Assembly (NCBI GenBank): GCA_002348465.1
Contig: DEBI01000018.1
Coordinates: 1 to 5,869, forward strand
Direction: 5' to 3'
DNA from: Gemmatimonadales bacterium UBA2960
GTDB lineage: Bacteria; Gemmatimonadota; Gemmatimonadetes; Longimicrobiales; Gaopeijiaceae
Length of the DNA: 5,869 nucleotides
Shown here piece by piece: positions 1-5,869 of this stretch; within the stretch, counting starts at the first letter, position 1; every line of letters starts with the position of its first letter. The position numbers and the translations under genes are program-made. The notes under the pieces were generated by a model that saw only the letters and a program-made list of their open reading frames with translations, made no database searches and was not told the origin of the DNA.

Positions 1-197
1 CCAACCCGAGTTGCATCCGCATTCTGACTAGCCACCATCCCGCTACGACCAACCACGGGGTGATTGATTGCGTTGTACTCGTTTATGGCAGCAGACTGAA
101 GGGCCTGAGCCTGCCCCGCTGCATCGGCAGAGGCTGTGAGGCTTCCGAGTATGGTCACCGTGACCACGGTCAGTACGCGCCTGTGGATCTTTCGCAT
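1..197 (-). CDS. Gamma-glutamyltransferase-family protein, N-terminal fragment cut by window edge
   Basis: This gene reads leftwards from an ATG at 197-195 and is open to the window edge, giving 65 whole codons. The start is fixed because the in-frame codon just upstream is TAA. Residues 1-25 look like a Sec signal peptide: a basic n-region (MRKIHRR), a hydrophobic stretch (VLTVVTVTILGSL) and a small-residue end (TASADA). The mature part has NHPVVGRSGMVASQNADATR at about residues 45-64. This matches the start of the GGT fold, where a G-M-V-A-[ST]-x-x-x-x-A-T segment precedes the G-G-N-A-x-D-A motif, which would lie off the window. If the assignment holds, it is an exported Ntn hydrolase that matures by self-cleavage at a Thr, but the catalytic part cannot be seen, so activity is unknown. 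No good Shine-Dalgarno is visible upstream. It is divergent from the propeller gene and distantly related to the complete GGT homologue at 3156. The family call rests on about 20 residues. Confidence 0.72.
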   Translation of the reverse strand, partial: MRKIHRRVLTVVTVTILGSLTASADAAGQAQALQSAAINEYNAINHPVVGRSGMVASQNADATRV

Positions 198-246
198 TTA
201 TGTGAGCCAGAGTCTTAAATGGGAGGAGGGATTACCCAAAGGTCGT

Positions 247-286
247 TTGAGTAGCGAGTACTCACTAGATAGACTGAACCTATACT
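247..286 (+). promoter_or_regulatory. Possible sigma70-type promoter for the three-gene plus-strand unit
   Basis: Within the divergent intergenic region, TTGAGT (247-252) and TAGACT (270-275) are 17 bases apart and match the sigma70 consensus at 8 of 12 positions. An alternative -10 box, TATACT (281-286), is a better hexamer but has no clear -35 at the right distance. Either would leave a leader of about 100-115 bases before the ATG at 397. I saw no convincing promoter on the minus strand for the GGT-family gene starting at 197, though its promoter must also lie in this region unless it is further away. The call is from pattern only. Confidence 0.3.
252..267. promoter_or_regulatory. Imperfect 16-bp palindrome, candidate operator
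   Basis: The sequence TAGCGAGTACTCACTA is an inverted repeat with one mismatched pair (C opposite A) around the perfect 8-bp core GAGTACTC. It lies between the proposed -35 and -10 boxes and between two divergent genes, a usual place for a dimeric repressor or activator to control both sides. No regulator gene is present in the window. A chance palindrome is possible. Confidence 0.25.
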
Positions 287-396
287 GTGATTGCTGTGAA
301 CATGGAAACTAGGCATTGAGACTATTCCTGACCCCTACGGTGAAGGATTTTAGTACTCTATGCCTTCCACCTGCCTTACCTAAAAGAACCCTAGAG

Positions 397-2790
397 ATGA
401 AAAACCTTTTCTCCGAGCTGAAGCCATACCCCAAGGCCCTTGGTATTTCTGCGATCGCCCTGATCTTTGCGACCCCGCTCACTGCCCAGGAACCAAACTT
501 TGGTCGCGCGGTTGCGATGACACCGACCGACCTCATCATCGGTCAACCAGTCAACTGGTACGGACCTGGGACCGTCTACGCCTATACCGCCAACGAAGAC
601 GGCTGGGATGAGCCGCAGCTGCTCACCGCACCCGACTCGTCACGAATGGACGACTTCGGACGCGCCATAGTGTTAGAAGGAAATACCATGGCTGTCGGTA
701 CTCCTCGTAAGCACGATCAGGCTGGTGCTGTCTACGTCTTTACCCGGTCGGGATCTGCCTCCTCTTGGGAAATAGCTGCGACAATCATGTCCCCCGGTAG
801 CGAGTCGACTGGCCAGATGGGCACAACCCTAGCCCTGCAAGGGAACGACCTTCTTGTAGGCGCACCCTCAATGAGTAGCTCCGGAGTTGTCTACCACTAC
901 AAACGGAGCGGTGATACGTGGACCCTGGAAGGCACGATCACCCCTGAAAACGAAGCAGGGGGATTTGGTTCATCTCTCGCCTGGGATGGAGACGACCTTC
1001 TTGTCGGTGCTCCAACCTCAGACGATCGACGTGGGGCAGTCTATGCCACGTCCGTTTTAGCGAACGGTCAATGGGGTGAAGCCAAGCAAATCGATTTGGT
1101 TGGTGCCGCCAGCAATGAGAGCGCTCAAGCAGGGACCAGTATGGTTCTCACAAATGGCCAAGCTTTGATTGGTGCGCCAGGGACGGCATCCGTAGCGGTG
1201 CTAGAGCGATCAGGCAACGGCGCTTGGTCTCACACCGAAACTCTTGGTGCGCCAGAAGATGCTGATGGATCTCAGTTCGGCTTCTCGCTCGGCGTCGTTG
1301 GGAATGAACTCTGGGTCGGTGCACCCGGGATACAGCGTCGCAATGGCCGAGTCTTCAGGTTCACCCTCGGTGCTGAAGGGACTTGGGATAACCCGCAGCG
1401 ACTCGACCCAGACGACACGTCTGGTGCGTCTTGGCCCCTCGGATTCGGTTATGCAGTCGCCTCTGCAGGCAACCGAGCCGTCGTATCAATGCCAACCCGC
1501 GACTTCGGCGAAGGCCGGGCGATGACCCTTGTCCGAGATCAGAGCGGTTGGTCAGCCGATAACGTCTTAACAGGTGAGATCTATCGAATCGGATCGACCC
1601 TAAGTCAGGGAGACCGATGTGACAGTGGACAGATGACCGAATTTCCTTGCACCAACATGGAACTGATCTCCCATATGCCCGTCGATGATCTGGGTGGAGA
1701 GCGAGGCGTTTGGGTTAACGACATCTGGGGCTGGACAGATCAGGCTAACGGAAGTCGGTATGCTCTGGTCGCCCGTCGAGATGGAATATCGTTCGTAGAT
1801 GTGACAGACGCTTCGGGACCGAGGCTCGTTGGGAACCTTCCCCGAACCGTTGGATCACCACCCTCTGTCTGGCGTGACGTCAAGGTGATCGGTGAACACG
1901 CATACGTGGTATCAGATGGAGCCGGTGCCCACGGGATGCAAGTCTTTGACCTGACCCGCCTTCGTGAGGTCGGTGATGAAGCCGTGGATTTCGAGCCGGA
2001 CATGACGTACAGAGAAGTGTTCAGCGCCCACAATGTGGTCGCTGACACGGCATCTAAATTCTTATACATCGTGGGTGCGAGTGCCGGTGGGAGATCTTGT
2101 GGTGGTGGGCTGCACATGGTCGACGTCGAGGATCCGGTCAACCCAGTATTCGCAGGATGCTACCACGACACTGAGAGCGCGGGAGCGCGCGGCGCCACGC
2201 ATGATGCGCAGTGTCTAGTCTACCAAGGACCGGACGAACGCTACCACGATCGACAGATCTGTGTCGGCTCGAATGAATCGGAGATCAACATCGCCGATGT
2301 CACCGACAAGTCGAACCCGATAACGGTTGCGAGGATGGGTTATCCAAACGTGGCATACGCCCACCAAGGTTGGTTCGATGAGGAGCAGCGCTACTTCTAC
2401 ATGAATGACGAGACCGACGAACTGTCCGGGAGTGTGGAGGGAACTCGAACCCTGGTCTGGGATCTTACCGAACTCGATGACCCGATCTTGGCTAACGAGT
2501 ATATCGGGCCGGTAATGGCTTCCGATCACAACCTCTACGTGGTGGGAGACCGCATGTATCAGTCGAACTATGGCAGCGGACTTAGAGTCCTCGACATCAG
2601 CGACCGGGCGAATCCTCACGAGGTCGCCTTTTTCGATAGTGCCCCCTACAACAACAACGACCCAGGTCACAGCTCGGGAGAAAGCGGCGCGTGGAGTAAT
2701 TATCCGTTCTTTGAGGATGGACTAGTCATCTTCACGAGCGTCCGCGAGGGGCTGTTCATCATGAAGGTTAGCCCACCTCCGGTGAGCTAA
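397..2790 (+). CDS. Secreted choice-of-anchor B (LVIVD) protein with N-terminal FG-GAP propeller
   Basis: This is a 797-residue exported protein of unknown biochemical role. I chose the ATG at 397, not the in-frame TTG at 316, because it directly starts a normal signal peptide: MKNLF, a basic/polar n-region, the hydrophobic core ALGISAIALIFA and a TPLTA^Q cleavage site at about residues 30/31. The ribosome binding site is weak for either start. Residues 34-386 hold seven FG-GAP-like repeats (F-G-x-x-L ... L-x-V-G-A-P ... G-x-V-Y), enough for one seven-bladed beta-propeller. Residues about 429-791 form a second domain with about seven LVIVD-type strands (such as GISFVDVTD and GLRVLDISD), each often followed by a D-x-x-N-P turn. 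The second domain also has the hallmarks I recall for choice-of-anchor B proteins: SAHNVV (543-548), ATHDAQC (600-606), AHQGW (655-659), NDETDE (670-675) and SDHNLYV (709-715). Six cysteines (408, 418, 568, 588, 606, 622) could form three disulfides. The protein ends in SPPPVS with no sorting tail or membrane segment, so it is probably soluble in the periplasm or outside the cell. It is the first gene of the likely operon. Confidence 0.85.
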   Translation: MKNLFSELKPYPKALGISAIALIFATPLTAQEPNFGRAVAMTPTDLIIGQPVNWYGPGTVYAYTANEDGWDEPQLLTAPDSSRMDDFGRAIVLEGNTMAVGTPRKHDQAGAVYVFTRSGSASSWEIAATIMSPGSESTGQMGTTLALQGNDLLVGAPSMSSSGVVYHYKRSGDTWTLEGTITPENEAGGFGSSLAWDGDDLLVGAPTSDDRRGAVYATSVLANGQWGEAKQIDLVGAASNESAQAGTSMVLTNGQALIGAPGTASVAVLERSGNGAWSHTETLGAPEDADGSQFGFSLGVVGNELWVGAPGIQRRNGRVFRFTLGAEGTWDNPQRLDPDDTSGASWPLGFGYAVASAGNRAVVSMPTRDFGEGRAMTLVRDQSGWSADNVLTGEIYRIGSTLSQGDRCDSGQMTEFPCTNMELISHMPVDDLGGERGVWVNDIWGWTDQANGSRYALVARRDGISFVDVTDASGPRLVGNLPRTVGSPPSVWRDVKVIGEHAYVVSDGAGAHGMQVFDLTRLREVGDEAVDFEPDMTYREVFSAHNVVADTASKFLYIVGASAGGRSCGGGLHMVDVEDPVNPVFAGCYHDTESAGARGATHDAQCLVYQGPDERYHDRQICVGSNESEINIADVTDKSNPITVARMGYPNVAYAHQGWFDEEQRYFYMNDETDELSGSVEGTRTLVWDLTELDDPILANEYIGPVMASDHNLYVVGDRMYQSNYGSGLRVLDISDRANPHEVAFFDSAPYNNNDPGHSSGESGAWSNYPFFEDGLVIFTSVREGLFIMKVSPPPVS
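496..1548 (+). repeat. Seven FG-GAP-like repeats coding for the N-terminal propeller
   Basis: Repeats start near residues 34, 86, 138, 189, 244, 291 and 350 of the 797-residue protein. The shared pattern is F-G-x-x-[LV]-x-[LV]-x-G-N-x-L-x-V-G-A-P, then 4-8 variable residues, then G-x-V-Y-x-[YF]-x-R. Repeats 3 and 4 share a 13-base identical in-frame stretch (845-857 and 992-1004, ACGACCTTCTTGT), which fits duplication of blades. Unlike integrin-type FG-GAP repeats, most lack a D-x-D-x-D-G calcium loop. Repeat 7 is the most degenerate, with VSMP replacing VGAP. Confidence 0.7.
1681..2778 (+). repeat. LVIVD-type repeats coding for the second propeller
   Basis: Outer-strand motifs fall near residues 463-470 (GISFVDVT), 513-519 (GMQVFDL), 572-583 (LHMVDVEDPVNP), 629-641 (EINIADVTDKSNP), 685-696 (TLVWDLTELDDP), 728-740 (GLRVLDISDRANP) and 785-791 (GLFIMKV). 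Seven strand motifs suggest a second seven-bladed propeller. Four His residues (545, 602, 656, 711) sit near the starts of successive repeats. Confidence 0.6.
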
Positions 2791-2838
2791 CTGGGATATC
2801 CTCGGCAAAAATGACTTCATCCGCGTATTCAAATTCAC

Positions 2839-2843
2839 AGGAG
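2839..2843 (+). promoter_or_regulatory. Ribosome binding site of the 90-residue gene
   Basis: AGGAG ends 10 bases before the ATG at 2854. This is a clear Shine-Dalgarno, slightly far from the start, and it supports the small reading frame as a real gene. Confidence 0.6.
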
Positions 2844-2853
2844 ACGTGATCAA

Positions 2854-3126
2854 ATGGTCACCAACGTAATTTCATTCGACATCAGTAAACCTTACGCCTA
2901 TTGGAAATCAGCTTTCGACAAAGCGAGTGGCTTCCTCGCAGATGCCGGCTTTGAATTGATTTACGTCGGTCATACCGTAACGGATGAATCCAAGTGTATT
3001 CTCATTATTCGAACACCCACTGTTGAAGCACTTGAGGCCTTCATGGGCCAAGAAGCCCTGCAACCCGTCATGATTGAGTCGGGTCACATCCTCGAATCAA
3101 CCAAAACCGTCTCCTGCGCAGGCTAG
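2854..3126 (+). CDS. Small DUF3764-like alpha/beta protein, function unknown
   Basis: A 90-residue protein with no signal peptide or membrane segment, so probably cytoplasmic. The pattern is beta (VISFDI), helix (YAYWKSAFDKASGFLADAG), beta (FELIYVGHTV), a D-E-S-K turn, beta (CILIIRT), helix (VEALEAFM and on) and a final beta edge (ILESTKTVS). This is the order expected of a ferredoxin-like, dimeric alpha-beta-barrel type fold. The K-P-Y-x-x-W-x-x-x-F-D start and the E-S-G-H-I-x-E-S-T end resemble the small DUF3764 proteins of marine bacteria, as I recall them. The match is from memory, and ABM- or YCII-like relatives are alternatives. Cys48 and Cys88 are its only cysteines. It has a good Shine-Dalgarno, starts 63 bases after the propeller gene and ends 29 bases before the GGT homologue, so all three are probably co-transcribed. 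No catalytic motif is recognised. Confidence 0.75.
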   Translation: MVTNVISFDISKPYAYWKSAFDKASGFLADAGFELIYVGHTVTDESKCILIIRTPTVEALEAFMGQEALQPVMIESGHILESTKTVSCAG

Positions 3127-3141
3127 TTCTTCGGTCTAGCC
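3121..3141 (+). other. Small intergenic stem-loop over the stop codon
   Basis: GGCTAG (3121-3126, including the TAG stop of the small gene) pairs with CTAGCC (3136-3141) across a nine-base loop. There is no U-tract after it, so it is not a normal intrinsic terminator. It sits four bases upstream of the Shine-Dalgarno of the GGT homologue and might affect mRNA processing or translation there. A six-pair stem can also occur by chance. Confidence 0.25.
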
Positions 3142-3144
3142 ACT

Positions 3145-3150
3145 AGAGGG
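3145..3150 (+). promoter_or_regulatory. Ribosome binding site of the GGT homologue
   Basis: AGAGGG lies five bases before the ATG at 3156. The spacing fits a Shine-Dalgarno and agrees with the signal peptide that begins at this ATG. Confidence 0.5.
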
Positions 3151-3155
3151 AAACT

Positions 3156-5000
3156 ATGAAACGCCTCATCCTAATCGCCTTAGCTACGCTGCTCGTGACC
3201 CCACTCGGAGCGACCGCTCAGCGCACCCAAAAACCCGTTCTCCACGGCAAACACTGGATCGCCATTACGGGTAAGCCTATGGCCGCGACGGCCGGTTCGA
3301 TGATGTACCAACGAGGTGGTAATGCAGTGGACGCAGCAGCAGCTATGCTCGCAGCAACTGCTACAATGTGGGACGTACTCTCCTGGGGCGGTGAAACGCA
3401 GGCACTCATCTACCATCCAGGGGAAAAACGTGTCATCGCGCTAAACGCGCTCGGTGCAGCACCAGCCGGAGCTACGCCCGAGTATTTCCGGGATAAAGGC
3501 TACGAATTCCCACCAGAGTACGGAGTCGATGCGATGGTTACACCTGGTACCCCAGGGGGGCTGATCACCATGGTCGCGGAGTGGGGCGAACTTTCGCTAG
3601 CCGATGTCCTCGCTCCGGCGATCGAGATGACCGAAGGGTACCCTGTAGAGGCTGGTGCCTCGCGTCAGATCCAAGGTGAGGCAGAACGAATGAAGGAGTG
3701 GCCCTACACAGCCTCGGTTTTCTTCCCCGATGGAGGAGACGGACCGGAAGCTGGAGAGATCTTCGCTCAGGAAGATCTCGGTAGCACTCTGCGCAAATTG
3801 GTCGAGGCAGAGGCGGACGCACTCGCTCAAGGTGCGTCACGCGAAGATGCAATCATGGCGGCCTACGACCGGTTTTACCGCGGCGATATAGCTGAGGAAT
3901 ACGTCCGCGGAGCCCGTGAGCAGGGGTCCTCGGTGACGATGGCAGACCTCGATCGATGGGAGGTCCACATTGAGGATCCGGTCATGACGACCTATCGGGG
4001 TATTGAGGTATACAAGCTCCAGCCATGGGTGCAGGGCCCCGTGATGAACCAGACGCTCAACATCCTCGAAAACTTCGATCTAGAGTCGATGGGCTACAAC
4101 AGCACTAGGTACATCCACACACTTTACCAAGCCATGAACATGGCCTTCGCGGACCGTGACTTTTATTACGGCGACCCGTATTTCCCCCCGGAAGAGCCAC
4201 TCGAAGGCCTGCTTTCCAAAGACTACGCTCAGGAGCGGGCAGCTCAGATGGACCTAGAGCGTAACGACGCTAATGTGCGACCTGGAGATCCCTACCCATT
4301 CCAAGACGGAGAAAACCCTTTCGGGGAACTTCTCGAACGTTGGGCAGGTGGTGGTGAGGTCGTGACCGATCCAGAAGGTTCAAGCGAGATGGATGAGTTT
4401 CTGGATGACTTTTACCAAGGTACGACCTCGATCCAGGCGGCCGACGAAAGTGGGTGGGTCGTATCAATCACTCCATCGGGTGGTTGGATCCCGGCGGTCA
4501 TAGCTGGGCGCACGGGCATTGGGATGAGTCAAAGAGCTCAGTCATTCGTGGTGAATGAGGTGGACGGTCCCTTTAACGTGGTTCAACCTGGAAAACGGCC
4601 GAGAGCGACACTCACTCCGGGCATGGCACTGAAAGATGGGCGTCCGTACCTATCATTCGCCGTGCAGGGAGGTGACGCACAAGATCAAAACCTCGTTCAG
4701 TTCTTCCTTAACATGGTCGAATTCGACATGAACGTGCAGCAGGCGGTGGAGGCTGCGAACATCAACTCCATGCAGATGCGAGGCTCCTTCGGAGAGCACG
4801 CGACAAGTCCCGGTCGCCTCCTCGTTCAGAACGCAACACCCCCTTGGGTGCAGGCCGAGCTTGAGTCGATGGGCTACGACCTGATGTTCAGTGAAAGAAC
4901 GTCAGGACCGATCAACGCCATCTATTTTGACTGGGCAAACGGGTCATTCTGGGGTGGGTCCAGTAACCACGGAGACGACTACGGAGTTGTTTGGCAGTAA
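3156..5000 (+). CDS. Exported gamma-glutamyltransferase-like Ntn hydrolase with altered substrate pocket
   Basis: A complete 614-residue GGT-family protein. MKRLILIALATLLVTPLGATA^Q is a clear Sec signal peptide (cleavage about 21/22). Family landmarks in order: RGGNAVDAAAAM near residues 52-63, WGGETQAL, VTPGTPGG, LAPAIEM, FYRGDIA (240-246), ADRDFYYGDPYF (332-343), GTTS (422-425), PGKRP (478-482) and QGGD (504-507). By alignment with E. coli GGT, Thr423 is the nucleophile exposed by self-cleavage after Gly422. That gives a small subunit of 192 residues, close to the 190 of E. coli. Gly505-Gly506 matches the oxyanion-hole pair. The gamma-glutamyl-binding residues are not kept: the large-subunit Arg (R-E-x-A-P) is Leu99 in L-G-A-A-P, the L-S-S-M motif is R-A-T-L (483-486), N-N-x-M-D-D-F is S-Q-R-A-Q-S-F, and the Thr-Thr-His site is Thr-Thr-Ser. 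It is probably an active periplasmic or secreted acylase/amidase on a non-gamma-glutamyl substrate, but this is inferred. There are no cysteines. Confidence 0.9.
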   Translation: MKRLILIALATLLVTPLGATAQRTQKPVLHGKHWIAITGKPMAATAGSMMYQRGGNAVDAAAAMLAATATMWDVLSWGGETQALIYHPGEKRVIALNALGAAPAGATPEYFRDKGYEFPPEYGVDAMVTPGTPGGLITMVAEWGELSLADVLAPAIEMTEGYPVEAGASRQIQGEAERMKEWPYTASVFFPDGGDGPEAGEIFAQEDLGSTLRKLVEAEADALAQGASREDAIMAAYDRFYRGDIAEEYVRGAREQGSSVTMADLDRWEVHIEDPVMTTYRGIEVYKLQPWVQGPVMNQTLNILENFDLESMGYNSTRYIHTLYQAMNMAFADRDFYYGDPYFPPEEPLEGLLSKDYAQERAAQMDLERNDANVRPGDPYPFQDGENPFGELLERWAGGGEVVTDPEGSSEMDEFLDDFYQGTTSIQAADESGWVVSITPSGGWIPAVIAGRTGIGMSQRAQSFVVNEVDGPFNVVQPGKRPRATLTPGMALKDGRPYLSFAVQGGDAQDQNLVQFFLNMVEFDMNVQQAVEAANINSMQMRGSFGEHATSPGRLLVQNATPPWVQAELESMGYDLMFSERTSGPINAIYFDWANGSFWGGSSNHGDDYGVVWQ

Positions 5001-5017
5001 GGAATCGCTGGACCCCA

Positions 5018-5869
5018 TCACTCCTCTGGATCAAAATGCTCGGCGAACCAGTCGACCATGCGCTGCCAATGGTCCACGAAATCGTCCTGAGTGCTGGCCC
5101 GCCCTGCCCCGTGTCCGCCTGCACTGTAATGAACCCAGACGACTTCTTTACCAAGACGCCGCATTGCGTAGTACATCTCTCTTTGGTTTGTAGCGGGGAC
5201 GTTCCAGTCTCCTTCTCCTGAGAGCATGAGTAGAGGAGTCTCGATCCGATCGGCGAACATTACAGCTGAGTGCTCGATGTACTTGTGTGGTTGCTCCCAC
5301 AGCGTTGCGCCGATCCTGTCTTGGCCGACCTCGGCCGCAGCATAGTTCCGGGTCGTAATCTTCGGAGAGTCTCCCAAGAAGGATATGATGTTGACCTTAC
5401 CAGACACGTTTGCAGCAGCCGCAAAACGATCTGTCTGCGTAATCAGGAGGTTCGTCGCATATCCGCCGTAGCTTTGCCCATACACACCCACCTGATCAGG
5501 ATCGACAAGCCCACGATCGATGATCTTGTTGATCGCATTTGGCACCGCCTTAAGCCACGCCTCCCCCGGATAGCCCTCTTCGAACTGAACCGAGGGCCGG
5601 AAACCGAACCAGCCCTGAGCGGTTATGAAGTTCATGTTCTCGTTATAGCCATTGTCGAAGTACTGCTCATAGATCTCAGCTACTAGAGGGTACATCTGAC
5701 CAGCTTGGTAGTTTACGGGGTAGTATAGGATCCCGTAGAGACGATTTCCGTCGACATCCAGGTATTCGACTAACTCACTTCGTGTGAGCGCAACATTGTC
5801 GAGTTGAGGATTCATCTCGGTTAGCGCGACAGGTTCAGCGTCACTGCTAGCAGTTACGTAGATCTCATC
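5018..5869 (-). CDS. S9-family serine peptidase, catalytic domain (5' end off the window)
   Basis: Reading leftwards from the right edge there are 283 open codons to a TGA at 5020-5018. The ATG at 5815 is internal: the frame stays open for 18 codons to the edge. The domain is the alpha/beta-hydrolase of the prolyl oligopeptidase family (DPP-IV/acylaminoacyl-peptidase type). It has YPLVAEIYE as the first core strand, the nucleophile elbow GQSYGGYAT (Ser at 5473-5471), DxxVP in GDWNVP (Asp at 5209-5207) and GGHGAG (His at 5113-5111), so the Ser-Asp-His triad is complete. Such enzymes cleave short peptides after Pro, Ala or acylated residues, and an N-terminal beta-propeller filters substrate by size; that part lies off the window. 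Export cannot be judged because the N-terminus is missing. It is convergent with the GGT homologue, with 17 bases between stop codons, so it has its own promoter to the right. Confidence 0.92.
   Translation of the reverse strand, partial: DEIYVTASSDAEPVALTEMNPQLDNVALTRSELVEYLDVDGNRLYGILYYPVNYQAGQMYPLVAEIYEQYFDNGYNENMNFITAQGWFGFRPSVQFEEGYPGEAWLKAVPNAINKIIDRGLVDPDQVGVYGQSYGGYATNLLITQTDRFAAAANVSGKVNIISFLGDSPKITTRNYAAAEVGQDRIGATLWEQPHKYIEHSAVMFADRIETPLLMLSGEGDWNVPATNQREMYYAMRRLGKEVVWVHYSAGGHGAGRASTQDDFVDHWQRMVDWFAEHFDPEE

Noticed and set aside
316..396. In-frame TTG start giving a 27-residue longer propeller protein
   Set aside because: It would put a 27-residue polar/proline-containing stretch before a normal signal peptide; the ATG at 397 starts that signal peptide directly.
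2786..2869. A 28-codon frame-2 reading with protein-like text (WDILGKNDFIRVFKFTG) between the propeller gene and the small gene
   Set aside because: It has no start codon, is short enough to arise by chance and belongs to no family I recognise; a decayed gene remnant cannot be shown.
3324..3358. Run of GCAGCAGCAG-like triplets
   Set aside because: It encodes the conserved alanine-rich N-A-V-D-A-A-A-A segment of the GGT fold, so it is coding and not a microsatellite.
3565..3852. Antisense reading frame of 95 codons inside the GGT homologue
   Set aside because: It lies opposite a well-supported gene with clear family motifs and its own translation is low-complexity and Arg/Pro-rich.
4083..4877. 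A 15-base identical repeat (GAGTCGATGGGCTAC) at 4083-4097 and 4863-4877 in the GGT homologue
   Set aside because: The copies are in frame, 260 codons apart, and both code for ESMGY, a motif expected in GGT proteins after the large- and small-subunit helices; shared codon use explains it better than a mobile or recombination repeat.
5270..5686. Plus-strand 138-codon reading frame opposite the S9 peptidase
   Set aside because: It is the shadow of the catalytic domain carrying the complete Ser-Asp-His triad; no ribosome binding site or domain is visible.

Overview
The window looks bacterial: dense, intron-free genes, two recognisable Shine-Dalgarno sites, a GC content in the mid-50s by eye, and Sec-type signal peptides ending in A^Q. 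Secreted FG-GAP/LVIVD propeller proteins, gamma-glutamyltransferase-like Ntn hydrolases and S9 peptidases together are common in environmental, often marine, Gemmatimonadota and related heterotrophs. That taxonomic guess is weak because the window holds no marker gene. I see no RNA gene, insertion sequence, CRISPR array or origin.

Layout. Positions 1-197 (minus) carry the N-terminus of a gamma-glutamyltransferase (GGT)-family protein that runs off the left edge. A roughly 200-base divergent intergenic region follows, with a possible promoter and an imperfect 16-bp palindrome. Three plus-strand genes come next with short gaps (63 and 29 bases), probably one transcript: a 797-residue secreted double beta-propeller protein of the choice-of-anchor B (LVIVD) type with an FG-GAP N-terminal half (397-2790); a 90-residue cytoplasmic protein resembling the DUF3764 group (2854-3126); and a complete 614-residue exported GGT-family Ntn hydrolase (3156-5000). 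Converging on it after only 17 bases is the catalytic C-terminal domain of an S9 prolyl-oligopeptidase-family peptidase on the minus strand (5018 to the right edge).

How the genes may work together (inference). Three of the five genes encode peptide- or amide-cleaving enzymes and the fourth encodes a large secreted propeller protein, so the locus looks like a peptide/amide scavenging cluster outside the cytoplasm. The most notable feature is that the complete GGT homologue keeps the catalytic Thr and the Gly-Gly oxyanion pair but has lost the residues that bind the gamma-glutamyl group in classical GGT. It is therefore probably an acylase or amidase with a different, unknown substrate. A second GGT-family gene starts divergently about 3 kb away.
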